DNA of 64,000 nucleotides from Phycisphaerae bacterium (GTDB lineage: Bacteria > Planctomycetota > Phycisphaerae > Phycisphaerales > UBA1924), in assembly GCA_014192545.1 (NCBI GenBank), contig BJHL01000007.1:62001-126000 (forward strand). The letters are read 5' to 3'. The position numbers and the translations under genes were made by a program. The notes under the pieces are model-generated. The model ran no database searches. It was not told the DNA's origin and saw nothing but the letters and a program-made list of their open reading frames with translations. Of this stretch, positions 1-8,566 are shown piece after piece. How positions within the stretch are numbered: position 1 is the stretch's first letter; the number at the start of each line of letters is the position of its first letter.

Positions 1-232
1 CCCCCGCCCCCAAAAATCCGATCCCGCCCATCAGCCCTTGCAGCACGAGCGAGATATCCGCGCTCGACAGCGGACCCGTCGCCCCCAGACGAATCGCCTC
101 TTGCCCCGCCAGCATAAGCCCCGCCGATCCCAAGTTAATCAAAATCATCGTGCGAAACCCCACTGGTCGATTCTTGCGCTCCCGCTCCAACCCCAACAGC
201 ACACCCAGCCCCAACGCCGCCCCAAATCGCAA
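1..232 (-). CDS. MgtC/SapB family membrane protein, N-terminal part (cut by window edge)
   Basis: The minus strand reads as an N-terminal MgtC/SapB domain that runs off the left edge. About 76 residues are visible: a first hydrophobic helix ending in LGVLLGLERERK, then RPVGFRTMILINLGS, and finally LMGGIGFLGAG at the edge. The family signature is a GLERE motif after helix 1, a P-x-G-x-R-T motif opening helix 2, and a GIGFLGAG motif. Family members are inner-membrane proteins linked to magnesium limitation or membrane potential; the exact role here is unknown. The start is taken as TTG at 232, because no in-frame ATG lies near and helix 1 begins immediately after it. A promoter-like TTGACA/TATTGT pair lies upstream. 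The gene is divergent from the exported hydrolase at 415. Confidence 0.75.
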   Translation of the reverse strand, partial: MRFGAALGLGVLLGLERERKNRPVGFRTMILINLGSAGLMLAGQEAIRLGATGPLSSADISLVLQGLMGGIGFLGAG

Positions 233-268
233 GCATGTTTCACCCTGCGTAACTAAATCCGTACAAAA

Positions 269-296
269 ACAATACGAAAGATTAAGATTATGTCAA
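269..296 (-). promoter_or_regulatory. Sigma-70-like promoter for the MgtC-type gene
   Basis: On the minus strand a perfect TTGACA (296-291) is followed after 16 bases by TATTGT (274-269), about 37 bases before the proposed start at 232. The surrounding 60 bases are the most AT-rich part of the region. Spacing and orientation fit the MgtC-like gene; the assignment is inference. Confidence 0.4.
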
Positions 297-414
297 GCAA
301 CTTTCTACAAAGCGACGGATAACTCTTCAATCCCCCGCACAGGGTACACTGACCTCGGTACACTTTCCGCGTAGGGTCCATGTTCCGATAGGTGTTCTTG
401 AGAAGGGAACTCAG

Positions 415-2595
415 ATGAAAATGCGTGCCTCGTTGTCGCTGCTGAGTGTGTTATCGCTCGCAGCCGGTCTTGTCCACGCCCAAGTCAATCCCCCCTCCCG
501 CTTCGTCCTTGAAGCACCCGACGTCGGGCTCAACATCAGCCGACTCCTTGACTGGAACTGGTCACTCCCCATGACCGACCTCGTCAAGCAAAGCCGCAAC
601 TTCGGTTCACCCCAGGTCACCTATGACGGCAGTTGTCCTGTCGATGCCAACGGCTGGCCCACCCAAGATTTCGGCATGTGGTTCGCGACCCTGCCCATCA
701 ACTACGGCGCAGGCGGCACCTATAAGCTCAGCATGGAATGTGCCAACATTCCCAGCTTCGACCTCCACGCACCTGGCGCAACCATCACCAACCTCGCGCG
801 TGATCCCGTCACGGGCATCGTGACCGGCGACGTCTTCTATCCCAACGCTACGCAGAACTTCTCCATGTCCGTCACCAACACGGGCGGCGGCGCACGCAAC
901 ATCAAGCTCATCGCCCCCAACTCCCCCACCACCAGCGCATTCACGCCCTGGTACAAGAACCACCTCAACCTCGGCGGCGGCGTCCTGCGTTTCATGGACG
1001 CCAACGAAACCATGTCCACGACAGTCAGCACATGGGCCAACCGCACCAAACCAACCAGCGTGCGCTGGCGCGGAACCACCAGCACGGGCATCCCCTACGA
1101 AACGTGCATCGAACTCTGCAACGAGCTCAACACCGACTTGTTCATCAGCGTCCCCGGTCGCGCCAACGACACCTTCGTGCGCGAACTCGCTCGCCTCATC
1201 CGCGACAACCTCAACCCCAACCTCTCCGTCTACGTCGAATGGTCCAACGAAGTGTGGGCAACCAACACGCAAACCGGCCGCGAAAACCGCGACGCCGCCA
1301 TCGCTGAAGTTGCAAACCTTCCCGACAGCAACCTCGACTACGACGGCAGCATCAACCAGACGCACTGGCTCTGGCGCCGGTACGCACGCCGCGCGCTGCA
1401 GATCAGCGAGATCTTCCGCCAAGAGTTCCCCGCTGGCAGCATGTTCACACGCGTGCGCCCCGTGCTTTCGGGCCAAAACGCCCGCGATGAGCAGTATCTC
1501 AACATGCTCAACTACATCCAAGCCAACTACGGCCCGCCCGCCAACTACTTCCACGCCCTCGCCGTCGCGCCGTACTTCGAGAACAACGTCAACGACGCAA
1601 TCAACCCCTCGCTCGAATTCGAAGAGTTCATCACAGGCCTGCATACCAGCATCAATAACTGGCGCACCAGCCTCCAGTGGGAACGCTACGCGGCCTACAG
1701 CGTCTGGTACGGATTCGCTCCCATGGTCGCCTACGAAGCTGGTGTTGACACCCGCGGCCTCAACAACGTTGACGTGAAGCGCGAAGTTCACGGCTCACCC
1801 CAGATGCGCACCCTCATCAACAACTATTACGACGCTTGGCACGGCGCAGGCGGCGGCACGTCCGCGTGGTTCAGCAGCGGCGCAGGTCCGTACGCGGGTG
1901 ATAGCTTCGACGGATACATCCTCACCGAAAACATCTTCGGCCCCGCAACAAACAAAGAACTTGGTCTCGAAGACGTCATCGCTCGGGCTCGTCCAAGCTT
2001 GTACGCTGGCACGCTCGTCCCCGCCACCATCGAAGCCCGCAAGCACCTGCAGCGCCAAAGCGATTGGCAAGTCAGCCCCCTGCCCAACCCCCAGCAGCTC
2101 AACACCAACCAGTACTACGAATACCTCATCCGCAAAGACACCGCTGGCCCCGTTCGCGTCAGCATCATCGCCAGCAGTTGGGAGGCCGACGCCGCCGTCG
2201 AAGTGCTCGTCAGCCGCCAAAGCTACGGCAACGTCACCTTCGCCCCAACTGGCCCTGTCAACAACCAGTCCTTCCAAACCTTCGGCAACGTCAACATCAA
2301 CCTGCCCGCAGGCCTCAGCGTCCTGCGCCTGCGCAGCACCCGCAACGGCGGCTTCTTCGTGAACGCCATCAACGTCGCGTCCGGCGTAGTCCCCTGCGAC
2401 GGCATCGACTTCAACAACAACACCGTTTTCCCCGAAGATGCCGACGTCATCGACTTCTTCAACGTCCTCGCCGGCGGTGACTGCTCACCCGGCAACACCT
2501 GCAACGACATCGACTTCAACAACAACACCGTCTTCCCCGAAGATGCCGACGTCATCGACTTCTTCAACGTCCTTGCCGGCGGCGATTGCCCGTAA
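415..2595 (+). CDS. Exported glycoside-hydrolase-like protein (clan GH-A type motifs) with double tail repeat
   Basis: A 726-residue exported protein. Signal peptide residues 1-22 end in VHA before QVN. The body carries VYVEWSNEVW with the Asn-Glu pair at 278-279, and MVAYEAGVD with Glu441. An Asn-Glu on one strand and a second Glu about 160 residues later is the acid/base plus nucleophile pattern of clan GH-A TIM barrels, so a polysaccharide hydrolase is the best guess; similar planctomycete proteins are often annotated as cellulose-binding. A beta-sandwich-like region follows (about 540-655). The C-terminus has two tail units (bases 2395-2592), both of the VFPEDAD subtype. The start at 415 has a good ribosome site (AGAAGGGAA). 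A terminator follows, and a paralogue of the same architecture lies downstream. Substrate is unknown. Confidence 0.75.
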   Translation: MKMRASLSLLSVLSLAAGLVHAQVNPPSRFVLEAPDVGLNISRLLDWNWSLPMTDLVKQSRNFGSPQVTYDGSCPVDANGWPTQDFGMWFATLPINYGAGGTYKLSMECANIPSFDLHAPGATITNLARDPVTGIVTGDVFYPNATQNFSMSVTNTGGGARNIKLIAPNSPTTSAFTPWYKNHLNLGGGVLRFMDANETMSTTVSTWANRTKPTSVRWRGTTSTGIPYETCIELCNELNTDLFISVPGRANDTFVRELARLIRDNLNPNLSVYVEWSNEVWATNTQTGRENRDAAIAEVANLPDSNLDYDGSINQTHWLWRRYARRALQISEIFRQEFPAGSMFTRVRPVLSGQNARDEQYLNMLNYIQANYGPPANYFHALAVAPYFENNVNDAINPSLEFEEFITGLHTSINNWRTSLQWERYAAYSVWYGFAPMVAYEAGVDTRGLNNVDVKREVHGSPQMRTLINNYYDAWHGAGGGTSAWFSSGAGPYAGDSFDGYILTENIFGPATNKELGLEDVIARARPSLYAGTLVPATIEARKHLQRQSDWQVSPLPNPQQLNTNQYYEYLIRKDTAGPVRVSIIASSWEADAAVEVLVSRQSYGNVTFAPTGPVNNQSFQTFGNVNINLPAGLSVLRLRSTRNGGFFVNAINVASGVVPCDGIDFNNNTVFPEDADVIDFFNVLAGGDCSPGNTCNDIDFNNNTVFPEDADVIDFFNVLAGGDCP

Positions 2596-2631
2596 GTGTT
2601 CGGTTCGGATTAGTCCCAAAATGTCTTTCGC

Positions 2632-2665
2632 CGCCGTGAAGTTTTGCATCTTCACGGCGATTTTT
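2632..2665 (+). terminator. Rho-independent terminator
   Basis: CGCCGTGAAG (2632-2641) pairs perfectly with CTTCACGGCG (2650-2659) across an 8-base loop and is followed by ATTTTTC. It lies 36 bases after the stop of the first hydrolase-like gene, so the two tandem paralogues are probably transcribed separately. Confidence 0.8.
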
Positions 2666-2748
2666 CATACCTACTCGGGTGATCCCGGCGGATAACCGAA
2701 TACTCTTTAACTCGAACCGCCGACTCCGGCGAACAGGGAGGTTTCGAC

Positions 2749-4917
2749 ATGACTCGCTTGCGCTTGGTTCGTGGGCTTGCCGCCGGTGTTGCTCTCTGCG
2801 CCGGGTTTGCCGCCGTTGCACAATCTCCGTTTCTCACCCAGTCGCGCATCGGCGCGGGCGTCGAAAGCCTGCGCGACTGGTCGCGCTCGCAAATGCTCGC
2901 CGACCTCGTCTACTCAGGCCGCGCATGGGGCTCGCCCACTGATCCCTGGCAGGGCCAAAGCGGCATCATCCTCGACGCCAACGGCTGGCCTACCCAAGAC
3001 GCTGGCATGATTTTCATGACCGGACAAGTGCCGAGCAGCGGCCAAGGCGGCATCTACCACTTCTCATTCGAATGCGCCACCCTGCCCGAAGTCCGCCTCG
3101 TCGCCAGCTCCGGCACCCTGCAAAACGTTCAACGCGACAGCGTGACCGGCATCGTCACCGGCGAAATCGTCTTCCCCGAAGACGGCACCCAGCTCATGCT
3201 GGGCTTCTTCAACACCAGCGACGGCACCACCGGCGGCGTTCGCAACCTGCGTCTCCTGCGCCCCGGCGCAACGCCAGGACAGCTCTTCACCCAACGCTTC
3301 ATCGACCACGTCAATCGCTTCGACATCCTGCGCTTCATGGACACCAACATGACCAACCAGACCACTGTCTCGCAGTGGTCCAATCGCACACAAATGACTC
3401 AGCCAAACTGGCGCTCGCGCACCGGCATGCCCTACGAAGCCGAAATCGCTCTGTGCAACACGGTCGACGCCGACATGTTCATCTGCGTCCCCCACCTCGC
3501 CGACGACAATTACATCCGCCAACTCGCCCGCCTCATTCGCGACACGCTCGAACCGCAGCGCAACGTCTACGTCGAGTTCAGCAACGAAGTCTGGAACATC
3601 GGCTTCCAGCAAGGCATCTGGAATCGCGATCAAGCCGCTCTCGAAGTCGCCGCGGGCAACACCAATCTCACCTACGACGGCAACACCAATCCCACCGTCA
3701 CCCGCTTCCGTCGTTACGCGCGCGAAAGCAAACGCGTCGCCGACATCTTCATGCAGGAATTCAACGTCACCAACCCCCGCGGCCGCGTGCGCCCCATTCT
3801 CAGCGGCCAAACCGCACGTCTGGACATCTACGACTATCAACTCCAATACATCAACGACGTCTACGGCCCGCCGCGCAACTACTTCTACAGCATCGGCGTC
3901 GCACCATACTTCGAAGCCTGGACGCTCGACACCACCAACCCCAATCTCACCGTCGATCAGTTCATCACAGGCCTCACCGCCGGCGTCGCCAAGTGGAACA
4001 CCGATCTGCAACTCGAATACCACGCCACCACCGCCGCGTGGTACAACCTCGCACCCATGGTCGCCTACGAAGGCGGCGTTGACACGCGCTTCAACAGCAA
4101 CCTCAACGTCAAGCGCCTCGCCACCTACGACGAACGCATGTTTGGCCTCTGCAAAACCTTCCTCGACGACTGGCACCGCCAAGTCGGCGGCGACTTCGTC
4201 TGGTCCGTCGCGGGCGCTGGCCCCTGGAACATTTCTTCAGGCAGCTACACGCTCACCGAGAACATGCTCGACCAAGCGACAACCAAAATCCGCGCTCTCG
4301 ACGCCGTCGACGCCGCGCCGCTGCCGCCGCTCGAAGTCACGCGCGTGCCCGGAGTGATCGACGCACGCCGCCACCCCAAGCGCAACCCCGCAACTTGGAG
4401 TCAATCCCCCGGCTCCGCCATGCTCCTTCAAGGCCAAGGCTTTGACTACATGGTGCAAACCGATGTGCCCCGCACCGTGCCCGTTACCATCTACCACAGC
4501 ACGTCCGAAGCCAACGCCAGCGTCACGCTCTTCGTCGGCGGCGTCGAAAACGCCACCGTGCAGTTGCCCATCAACCCCAACCCCAACGCCGTCGAGTTCT
4601 TCGCTGCCCAGCCCGTCAACGTCACCTTCCCCGCGGGCGTCAGCACGCTGCGCGTCGTCAGCAATCGCACCCAAGGATTCGTGCTCCAAACCATCATCCT
4701 CGGCGGCTGCGACGACATCGACTTCAATCGCAACGGCATCTTCCCCGAAGACCAGGACGTCATCGACTACTTCAACACCCTCGCCGGCGCACCCTGCCCC
4801 TACAACCCAGGCCCGTGGGAAGGCTGCGACATCGACTTCAACAACAACGGCGTCTTTCCCGAAGACCAAGACGTCATCGACTTCTTCACGACGCTCGCAG
4901 GCGGGACGTGTCCGTAA
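2749..4917 (+). CDS. Exported glycoside-hydrolase-like protein, tandem paralogue, double tail repeat
   Basis: A 722-residue paralogue of the upstream gene with the same layout: signal peptide of about 25 residues (ending AAVAQ), the motif VYVEFSNEVWN with Glu280, the motif MVAYEGGVD with Glu441, a beta-rich region, and two C-terminal tail units (bases 4708-4914, VFPEDQD subtype). Both candidate catalytic Glu residues are kept at nearly the same positions as in the neighbour, so both copies are probably active clan GH-A-like hydrolases, perhaps of different specificity. The linker between its tail units (YNPGPWEG) is longer than usual. The start at 2749 follows a strong GGGAGG site. Family placement is by motif only. 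Confidence 0.75.
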   Translation: MTRLRLVRGLAAGVALCAGFAAVAQSPFLTQSRIGAGVESLRDWSRSQMLADLVYSGRAWGSPTDPWQGQSGIILDANGWPTQDAGMIFMTGQVPSSGQGGIYHFSFECATLPEVRLVASSGTLQNVQRDSVTGIVTGEIVFPEDGTQLMLGFFNTSDGTTGGVRNLRLLRPGATPGQLFTQRFIDHVNRFDILRFMDTNMTNQTTVSQWSNRTQMTQPNWRSRTGMPYEAEIALCNTVDADMFICVPHLADDNYIRQLARLIRDTLEPQRNVYVEFSNEVWNIGFQQGIWNRDQAALEVAAGNTNLTYDGNTNPTVTRFRRYARESKRVADIFMQEFNVTNPRGRVRPILSGQTARLDIYDYQLQYINDVYGPPRNYFYSIGVAPYFEAWTLDTTNPNLTVDQFITGLTAGVAKWNTDLQLEYHATTAAWYNLAPMVAYEGGVDTRFNSNLNVKRLATYDERMFGLCKTFLDDWHRQVGGDFVWSVAGAGPWNISSGSYTLTENMLDQATTKIRALDAVDAAPLPPLEVTRVPGVIDARRHPKRNPATWSQSPGSAMLLQGQGFDYMVQTDVPRTVPVTIYHSTSEANASVTLFVGGVENATVQLPINPNPNAVEFFAAQPVNVTFPAGVSTLRVVSNRTQGFVLQTIILGGCDDIDFNRNGIFPEDQDVIDYFNTLAGAPCPYNPGPWEGCDIDFNNNGVFPEDQDVIDFFTTLAGGTCP

Positions 4918-4922
4918 AGGCG

Positions 4923-4994
4923 GGTTCACCGCAAAGACGCAAAGAACGCAAAGCAAGGCAAAGCAAGGCAAAGCAAGGCAAAGCAACGCAAAGG
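4923..4994 (-). repeat. TTTGCG-type interspersed repeat (inverted copy) with a 10-bp tandem array
   Basis: Bases 4923-4953 are the reverse complement of the element at 5073-5110: GGTTCACCGCAAAGACGCAA and so on. It runs into four near-perfect 10-bp units AAGCAAGGCA (4951-4990). Similar TTTGCGTCTTTGCGG sequences are scattered in many bacterial genomes; their role is unknown. The array shows slippage at the element edge. Confidence 0.7.
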
Positions 4995-5072
4995 CATTTA
5001 CTGTCGAGGCACCGACGCGCACAGAAAAAAGTCAGGATATTGGATCGGGCCATTCCCTACCCAATTCCTGCC

Positions 5073-5110
5073 TTTCCCTTTGCGCCCTTTGCGTCTTTGC
5101 GGTGAACTCA
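5073..5110 (+). repeat. TTTGCG-type interspersed repeat, direct copy 1
   Basis: The core CTTTGCGTCTTTGCGGTGAA is shared with 5682-5717 in the same orientation and with 4923-4953 inverted. The two direct copies bracket the orphan membrane gene at 5126-5623. Confidence 0.65.
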
Positions 5111-5125
5111 GTCTTGGAACAGCCC

Positions 5126-5623
5126 CTAATTGCTAATGCTCCGCGCAGGCGTGTCCTTCACCACCTCACGAATGTACTCCTGAAACTCGTCATGGTGAAT
5201 CTTCATGCTCGGGTTGCTCACCATGCGCCGAAAGCTCGGCTCAGCCGCAATCGCGCGCATGCGTTTCTCCCAGCTTCGGTAGTAGCTCTCAGGCAGTTGC
5301 CCCTCGCGATAACTAAACCACACAATCTCATACACCGACAACTGCATCAAGTTGAAAAAGTACTCGCGCACGTCCTTGTCGCCCGCGAGAAACTCCACAT
5401 CATGTGAATACGTCCGCGCCAAATGCGGATCATCCACCCGCATCTCGCGCAGGTGCATCTGCAACTCCACCATCTTCGTGAAATTCGCCACGTGCTGCGC
5501 CCGCCGCAAATTCCGAAACTGATACGCCGCAAAAACGAGCGACCCAGCGACGCTGATCGCCGTAATGCTCTGAACAACGATGGCAACTTCAGGAAGTGTC
5601 ATTGTGGCAAGTATTGGATGCAT
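5126..5623 (-). CDS. Small membrane-anchored protein of unknown function
   Basis: About 165 residues from the ATG at 5623. An upstream ATG at 5719 lies inside a TTTGCG repeat and is unlikely. An ATG at 5602 is an alternative; GAGGGTGGGG just before 5623 supports that one. One N-terminal membrane helix (VAIVVQSITAISVAGSLVF) is followed by QFRNLRRAQ and a soluble, helix-rich, charged domain. I do not recognise a catalytic motif. Single-helix proteins of this shape occur widely in bacteria as uncharacterised inner-membrane proteins. It stands alone between two genes of opposite orientation and is flanked by direct repeats (5073-5110 and 5682-5717). Confidence 0.6.
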   Translation of the reverse strand: MHPILATMTLPEVAIVVQSITAISVAGSLVFAAYQFRNLRRAQHVANFTKMVELQMHLREMRVDDPHLARTYSHDVEFLAGDKDVREYFFNLMQLSVYEIVWFSYREGQLPESYYRSWEKRMRAIAAEPSFRRMVSNPSMKIHHDEFQEYIREVVKDTPARSISN

Positions 5624-5681
5624 CCCCACCCTCGCGGATACACGCCCGCCACCAACTTCACCGCGCTTTTCAATCTCTTTT

Positions 5682-5717
5682 CTCCTTCGCGCTCTTTGCG
5701 TTCTTTGCGGTGATCTC
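5682..5717 (+). repeat. TTTGCG-type interspersed repeat, direct copy 2
   Basis: GCTCTTTGCGTTCTTTGCGG (5691-5710) matches the copy at 5073-5110 with few differences. It lies upstream of the orphan membrane gene on the other strand. Confidence 0.6.
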
Positions 5718-5838
5718 ATGGTTTGTTTCGCCTCAATCCGCCGCCGCCGCTCGCTCCCCCCGCTCCAACCGTGTAAACTTCACCCCTTGCAGGCGAAAGC
5801 CCTTGTCCCCTCACGCGGGACCATTCAGGAGTCCTCAC

Positions 5839-7875
5839 ATGACACGTGCATTCAGTCGCTCACTCACTTCCGTCACTCTCATCACTTCCGTCACTCTCAT
5901 CACTTCGCTGCTCGCCGCCGTCGGCATCGCATCCGCCCAGCAAACCACCACCACCTCCGGCATCACCACACCAGGTCTCCAAGAACGCGGCCCGGGCGTC
6001 GAAAAATTCTTCCGCATCCGCACACCCGGTGCCGCCACCATCGCCCCCGACGGCTCCCTCTACGTGCGCGACTGGCCCGACGGCGTCTTTCAACTCTTCC
6101 GCATTCCTGCAGGTGACAAACCCGCCACCGCCGCCCCCGGCGCACCCATGCAGCAACTCACCAGCTTCAAAGACGGCCTCTCCGGCTACAGCCTCTCGCC
6201 CGACGGCAAGCAAATGCTCGTCTTCTTCGCCGCAGGCGGCAACGAACGCACGCAAGTCTCGCTGCTCGATATGAGCAACGCCGACCCCGTCACCAACACC
6301 ACCCCGCTGCTCGCCAACGACAAAGTCGTCTTCGGCGTCAACCTCTGGCTCAACGATTCCTCCGGCTTCCTCTACACCGCCAACGACACCAAGCCCGACG
6401 ACTTCCATCTCTACCGCTACGACCTCGCCAGCAAAAAGAGCACAAAACTGCTTGAAAAAGAAGGTAGCTGGGCCGCCGCCGACATCACCCGTGACGGCTC
6501 GCGCGTCCTCGTAGGCCAGTTCCGCAGCGCAAGCGACTCCACACTGCAAGAACTCAGCACCGCAACCGGCGAACTCACCAACCTCGCAACCTTCCTCAGT
6601 GAAGGCACCACCGCCAGCATCTCCGCCGTCGGCTACATGCCCGATGAAAAGAGCTTGCTCTTCACCAGCGACCACGAAAGCGACGGCATCACGCGCCTCT
6701 ACCTGCGTGACGCAACCGGCAAAGTCACCAAACCCCTCGCCGCTCTCGACAAGTTTGAACTCGACGGCGCAAGCACCAACGAAGATCGCACGCTCCTCAC
6801 CGTCTCCAGCAACGAAGACGGCTACGGCGTCATGCACGTCTACCGCTTGCCCAGCTTCGAGCCCGTGCAACTCCCACAAACCCCTCGCGGCATCGTCAGC
6901 GCCGCCAGCCTCCGCGGCAACCAACTCATCTACAGCGTCAACAGCGCCCGCGTCCCTGGCCTCGCCTTCGCCTACACCATTCCCGACGCAATCAAACCAG
7001 CCGCCCCTCAAGACAATCAAGCCCGCCAAGTCACCTTCGCCGACACCCAAGGCATCGACCTCGCCACACTCTCTGAGCCCAAGCTCATCAAATACAAAAG
7101 CTTCGATGGCCTCGAAATCCCCGCATTCATGTATCTTCCCGCCGACTGGAAGCCCGGCAAGCCCGTCCCCTTCGTCGTCGATTATCACGGCGGACCCGAA
7201 GGCCAGCACCGCCCCGGCTTTGATCGCGAAGCCCAGTACCTCATCAGCGAAGGCTTCGGTTTGCTGCTTCCCAACGTGCGCGGCAGCAGCGGCTACGGCC
7301 GCAACTTCCAGATGATGGACGATTACAAAAAGCGCTGGGACAGCGTCAAAGACGGCGTCTTCGCCGCTCAATGGCTCGTCGATCAGGGCTATGCCACGCC
7401 CGGCAAAATCGCCACCTACGGCGGCAGCTACGGCGGCTTCATGTCGGTCGCGACTCTCGTCGAAGATACCGAACGCGTCGAGCGCGGCGAAGCCAAGCAG
7501 CGCCTCTTCGGCGCGGGATGTAAAGTCGTCGGCATCGTCAACTTCCAAACCTTCCTGCAAAACACCGCTGGCTATCGCCGCAAACTGCGCGAAGCCGAGT
7601 ACGGTCCCCTCAGTGATCCGCAATTCCTCGACAGCGTCAGCCCCCTGCTCCGCGCCGACAAAATCAACGCCCCCATGATGCTCGCCCACGGCCTCAACGA
7701 CCCGCGCGTCCCCGTGGGCGAAGCCATGCAACTCGCCGAAGCCCTCCAACGCCGAGGCTTCGACCCCGAACAAGTCTACTTCCACGACGAAGGCCACGGC
7801 TTCGCCAAACTCGAAAACCGCCTGCTCTTCCAAAAGCGATTGTCGAGATTCCTGAAGCGCACCATCGGTCAGTGA
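5839..7875 (+). CDS. Exported S9 family (prolyl oligopeptidase-type) serine peptidase
   Basis: 678 residues from the ATG at 5839, which follows AGGAG with proper spacing; the open frame begins upstream at 5596 but that part has no support. The signal peptide contains a duplicated SVTLIT segment and ends ASAQ. A beta-propeller-like region (about 45-400) precedes an alpha/beta-hydrolase domain with HGGPEG, NVRGSSGYG, the nucleophile motif GGSYGG (Ser530), NDPRVP (Asp621) and EGHGF (His653). That is a full S9 catalytic triad. It likely trims peptides in the periplasm; acylaminoacyl peptidase or dipeptidyl peptidase subtypes cannot be separated by eye. A strong terminator follows. Confidence 0.9.
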   Translation: MTRAFSRSLTSVTLITSVTLITSLLAAVGIASAQQTTTTSGITTPGLQERGPGVEKFFRIRTPGAATIAPDGSLYVRDWPDGVFQLFRIPAGDKPATAAPGAPMQQLTSFKDGLSGYSLSPDGKQMLVFFAAGGNERTQVSLLDMSNADPVTNTTPLLANDKVVFGVNLWLNDSSGFLYTANDTKPDDFHLYRYDLASKKSTKLLEKEGSWAAADITRDGSRVLVGQFRSASDSTLQELSTATGELTNLATFLSEGTTASISAVGYMPDEKSLLFTSDHESDGITRLYLRDATGKVTKPLAALDKFELDGASTNEDRTLLTVSSNEDGYGVMHVYRLPSFEPVQLPQTPRGIVSAASLRGNQLIYSVNSARVPGLAFAYTIPDAIKPAAPQDNQARQVTFADTQGIDLATLSEPKLIKYKSFDGLEIPAFMYLPADWKPGKPVPFVVDYHGGPEGQHRPGFDREAQYLISEGFGLLLPNVRGSSGYGRNFQMMDDYKKRWDSVKDGVFAAQWLVDQGYATPGKIATYGGSYGGFMSVATLVEDTERVERGEAKQRLFGAGCKVVGIVNFQTFLQNTAGYRRKLREAEYGPLSDPQFLDSVSPLLRADKINAPMMLAHGLNDPRVPVGEAMQLAEALQRRGFDPEQVYFHDEGHGFAKLENRLLFQKRLSRFLKRTIGQ

Positions 7876-7894
7876 GAATCAAGTACAAGCATGA

Positions 7895-7927
7895 CGCGGC
7901 CTGTCGAGAGATAGGCCGCGTTTTTCT
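7895..7927 (+). terminator. Rho-independent terminator
   Basis: CGCGGCCT (7895-7902) and AGGCCGCG (7913-7920) form a perfect 8-bp GC stem followed by TTTTTCTT, 19 bases after the S9 peptidase stop. Confidence 0.85.
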
Positions 7928-8101
7928 TCGGGAAGAATGCAATCGTGCTATTGAAGCATGGGTGCGCGCAAGCCAAACATTTGCACAAGTCAAAGTCCGT
8001 GCCACAACTCAGCACGCCCGTGAGCATAACGGATGTCCATGCGCGATTTGCCTGCTTTGCAGGGCCGAAACCGTGGGATACATTGCTCGCGGAGGTGCTC
8101 C

Positions 8102-8491
8102 ATGCCGATGGTGGTAATTCGCGATAGCTTGACGGCGGGCGGTGAAGACGGCGTCTACGAGCTGGAATTTCCCAGCGAGCAGATGACAGTGCGCGAGCTT
8201 ATTCGCGAGCGCGTGTACCAGGAAGTGCAGGATTACAACCTCGCAAAGCGCACGCGCAAAATGCTCGTCCAGCCCGACGAGGAAGAAACCGCACGCAACC
8301 AGACCGAGCATCGCCCACGGCGCGACGTGGACTGGAAAGCACAGTTTGATATAGCATGCGAGGCGTTCGCCAAGCGATCGTTCCTCGTGCTCGTGGAAGA
8401 TCGTCAGGTCACGTCGCTCGATGAAAGCGTGACCCTGCAACGCGGCGTGGAAGTGACCTTCTTGAAGCTGGTGCCACTGGTGGGTGGGTGA
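8102..8491 (+). CDS. Small beta-grasp (MoaD/ThiS/ubiquitin-like) protein ending in Gly-Gly
   Basis: 129 residues from the ATG at 8102, placed 5 bases after GGAGGT; the longer frame from 8033 has no ribosome site. The order of elements suggests a beta-grasp fold: an N-terminal strand pair (MVVIRDS, VYELEFPSEQ), a helix (TVRELIRERVYQEVQDYN), a charged insert (about 55-85), a second helix (WKAQFDIACEAFAKR), then strands FLVLVEDRQV and VEVTFLKLVPLVGG. The end is exposed Gly-Gly, as in MoaD, ThiS and mature ubiquitin, whose last strand also ends in a P-x-x-GG-like motif. It lies 75 bases upstream of a DUF4132-type gene, so the two likely act together. Sulfur carrier, protein modifier and plain adaptor are all possible. 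The fold is inference; the C-terminus is seen directly. Confidence 0.7.
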   Translation: MPMVVIRDSLTAGGEDGVYELEFPSEQMTVRELIRERVYQEVQDYNLAKRTRKMLVQPDEEETARNQTEHRPRRDVDWKAQFDIACEAFAKRSFLVLVEDRQVTSLDESVTLQRGVEVTFLKLVPLVGG

Positions 8492-8566
8492 GGGGCATTG
8501 CGTCGCGATATCGATGCATTGTCGCGACACATACTACATGAGCGATGAGCGTGGAGGAGCGAACAC

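Noticed and set aside
38..374. Two short plus-strand frames near the left edge
   Set aside because: Their region reads as an MgtC-type protein on the minus strand, and the plus frames have no ribosome site or family pattern.
4951..4990. The 10-bp tandem units as a CRISPR array
   Set aside because: Units are contiguous with no spacers; this is simple slippage of a TTTGCG-type repeat.
5860..7833. 657-codon minus-strand frame opposite the S9 peptidase
   Set aside because: Antisense of a gene with a full catalytic triad; Glu/Ala/Val/Gly-rich shadow composition.
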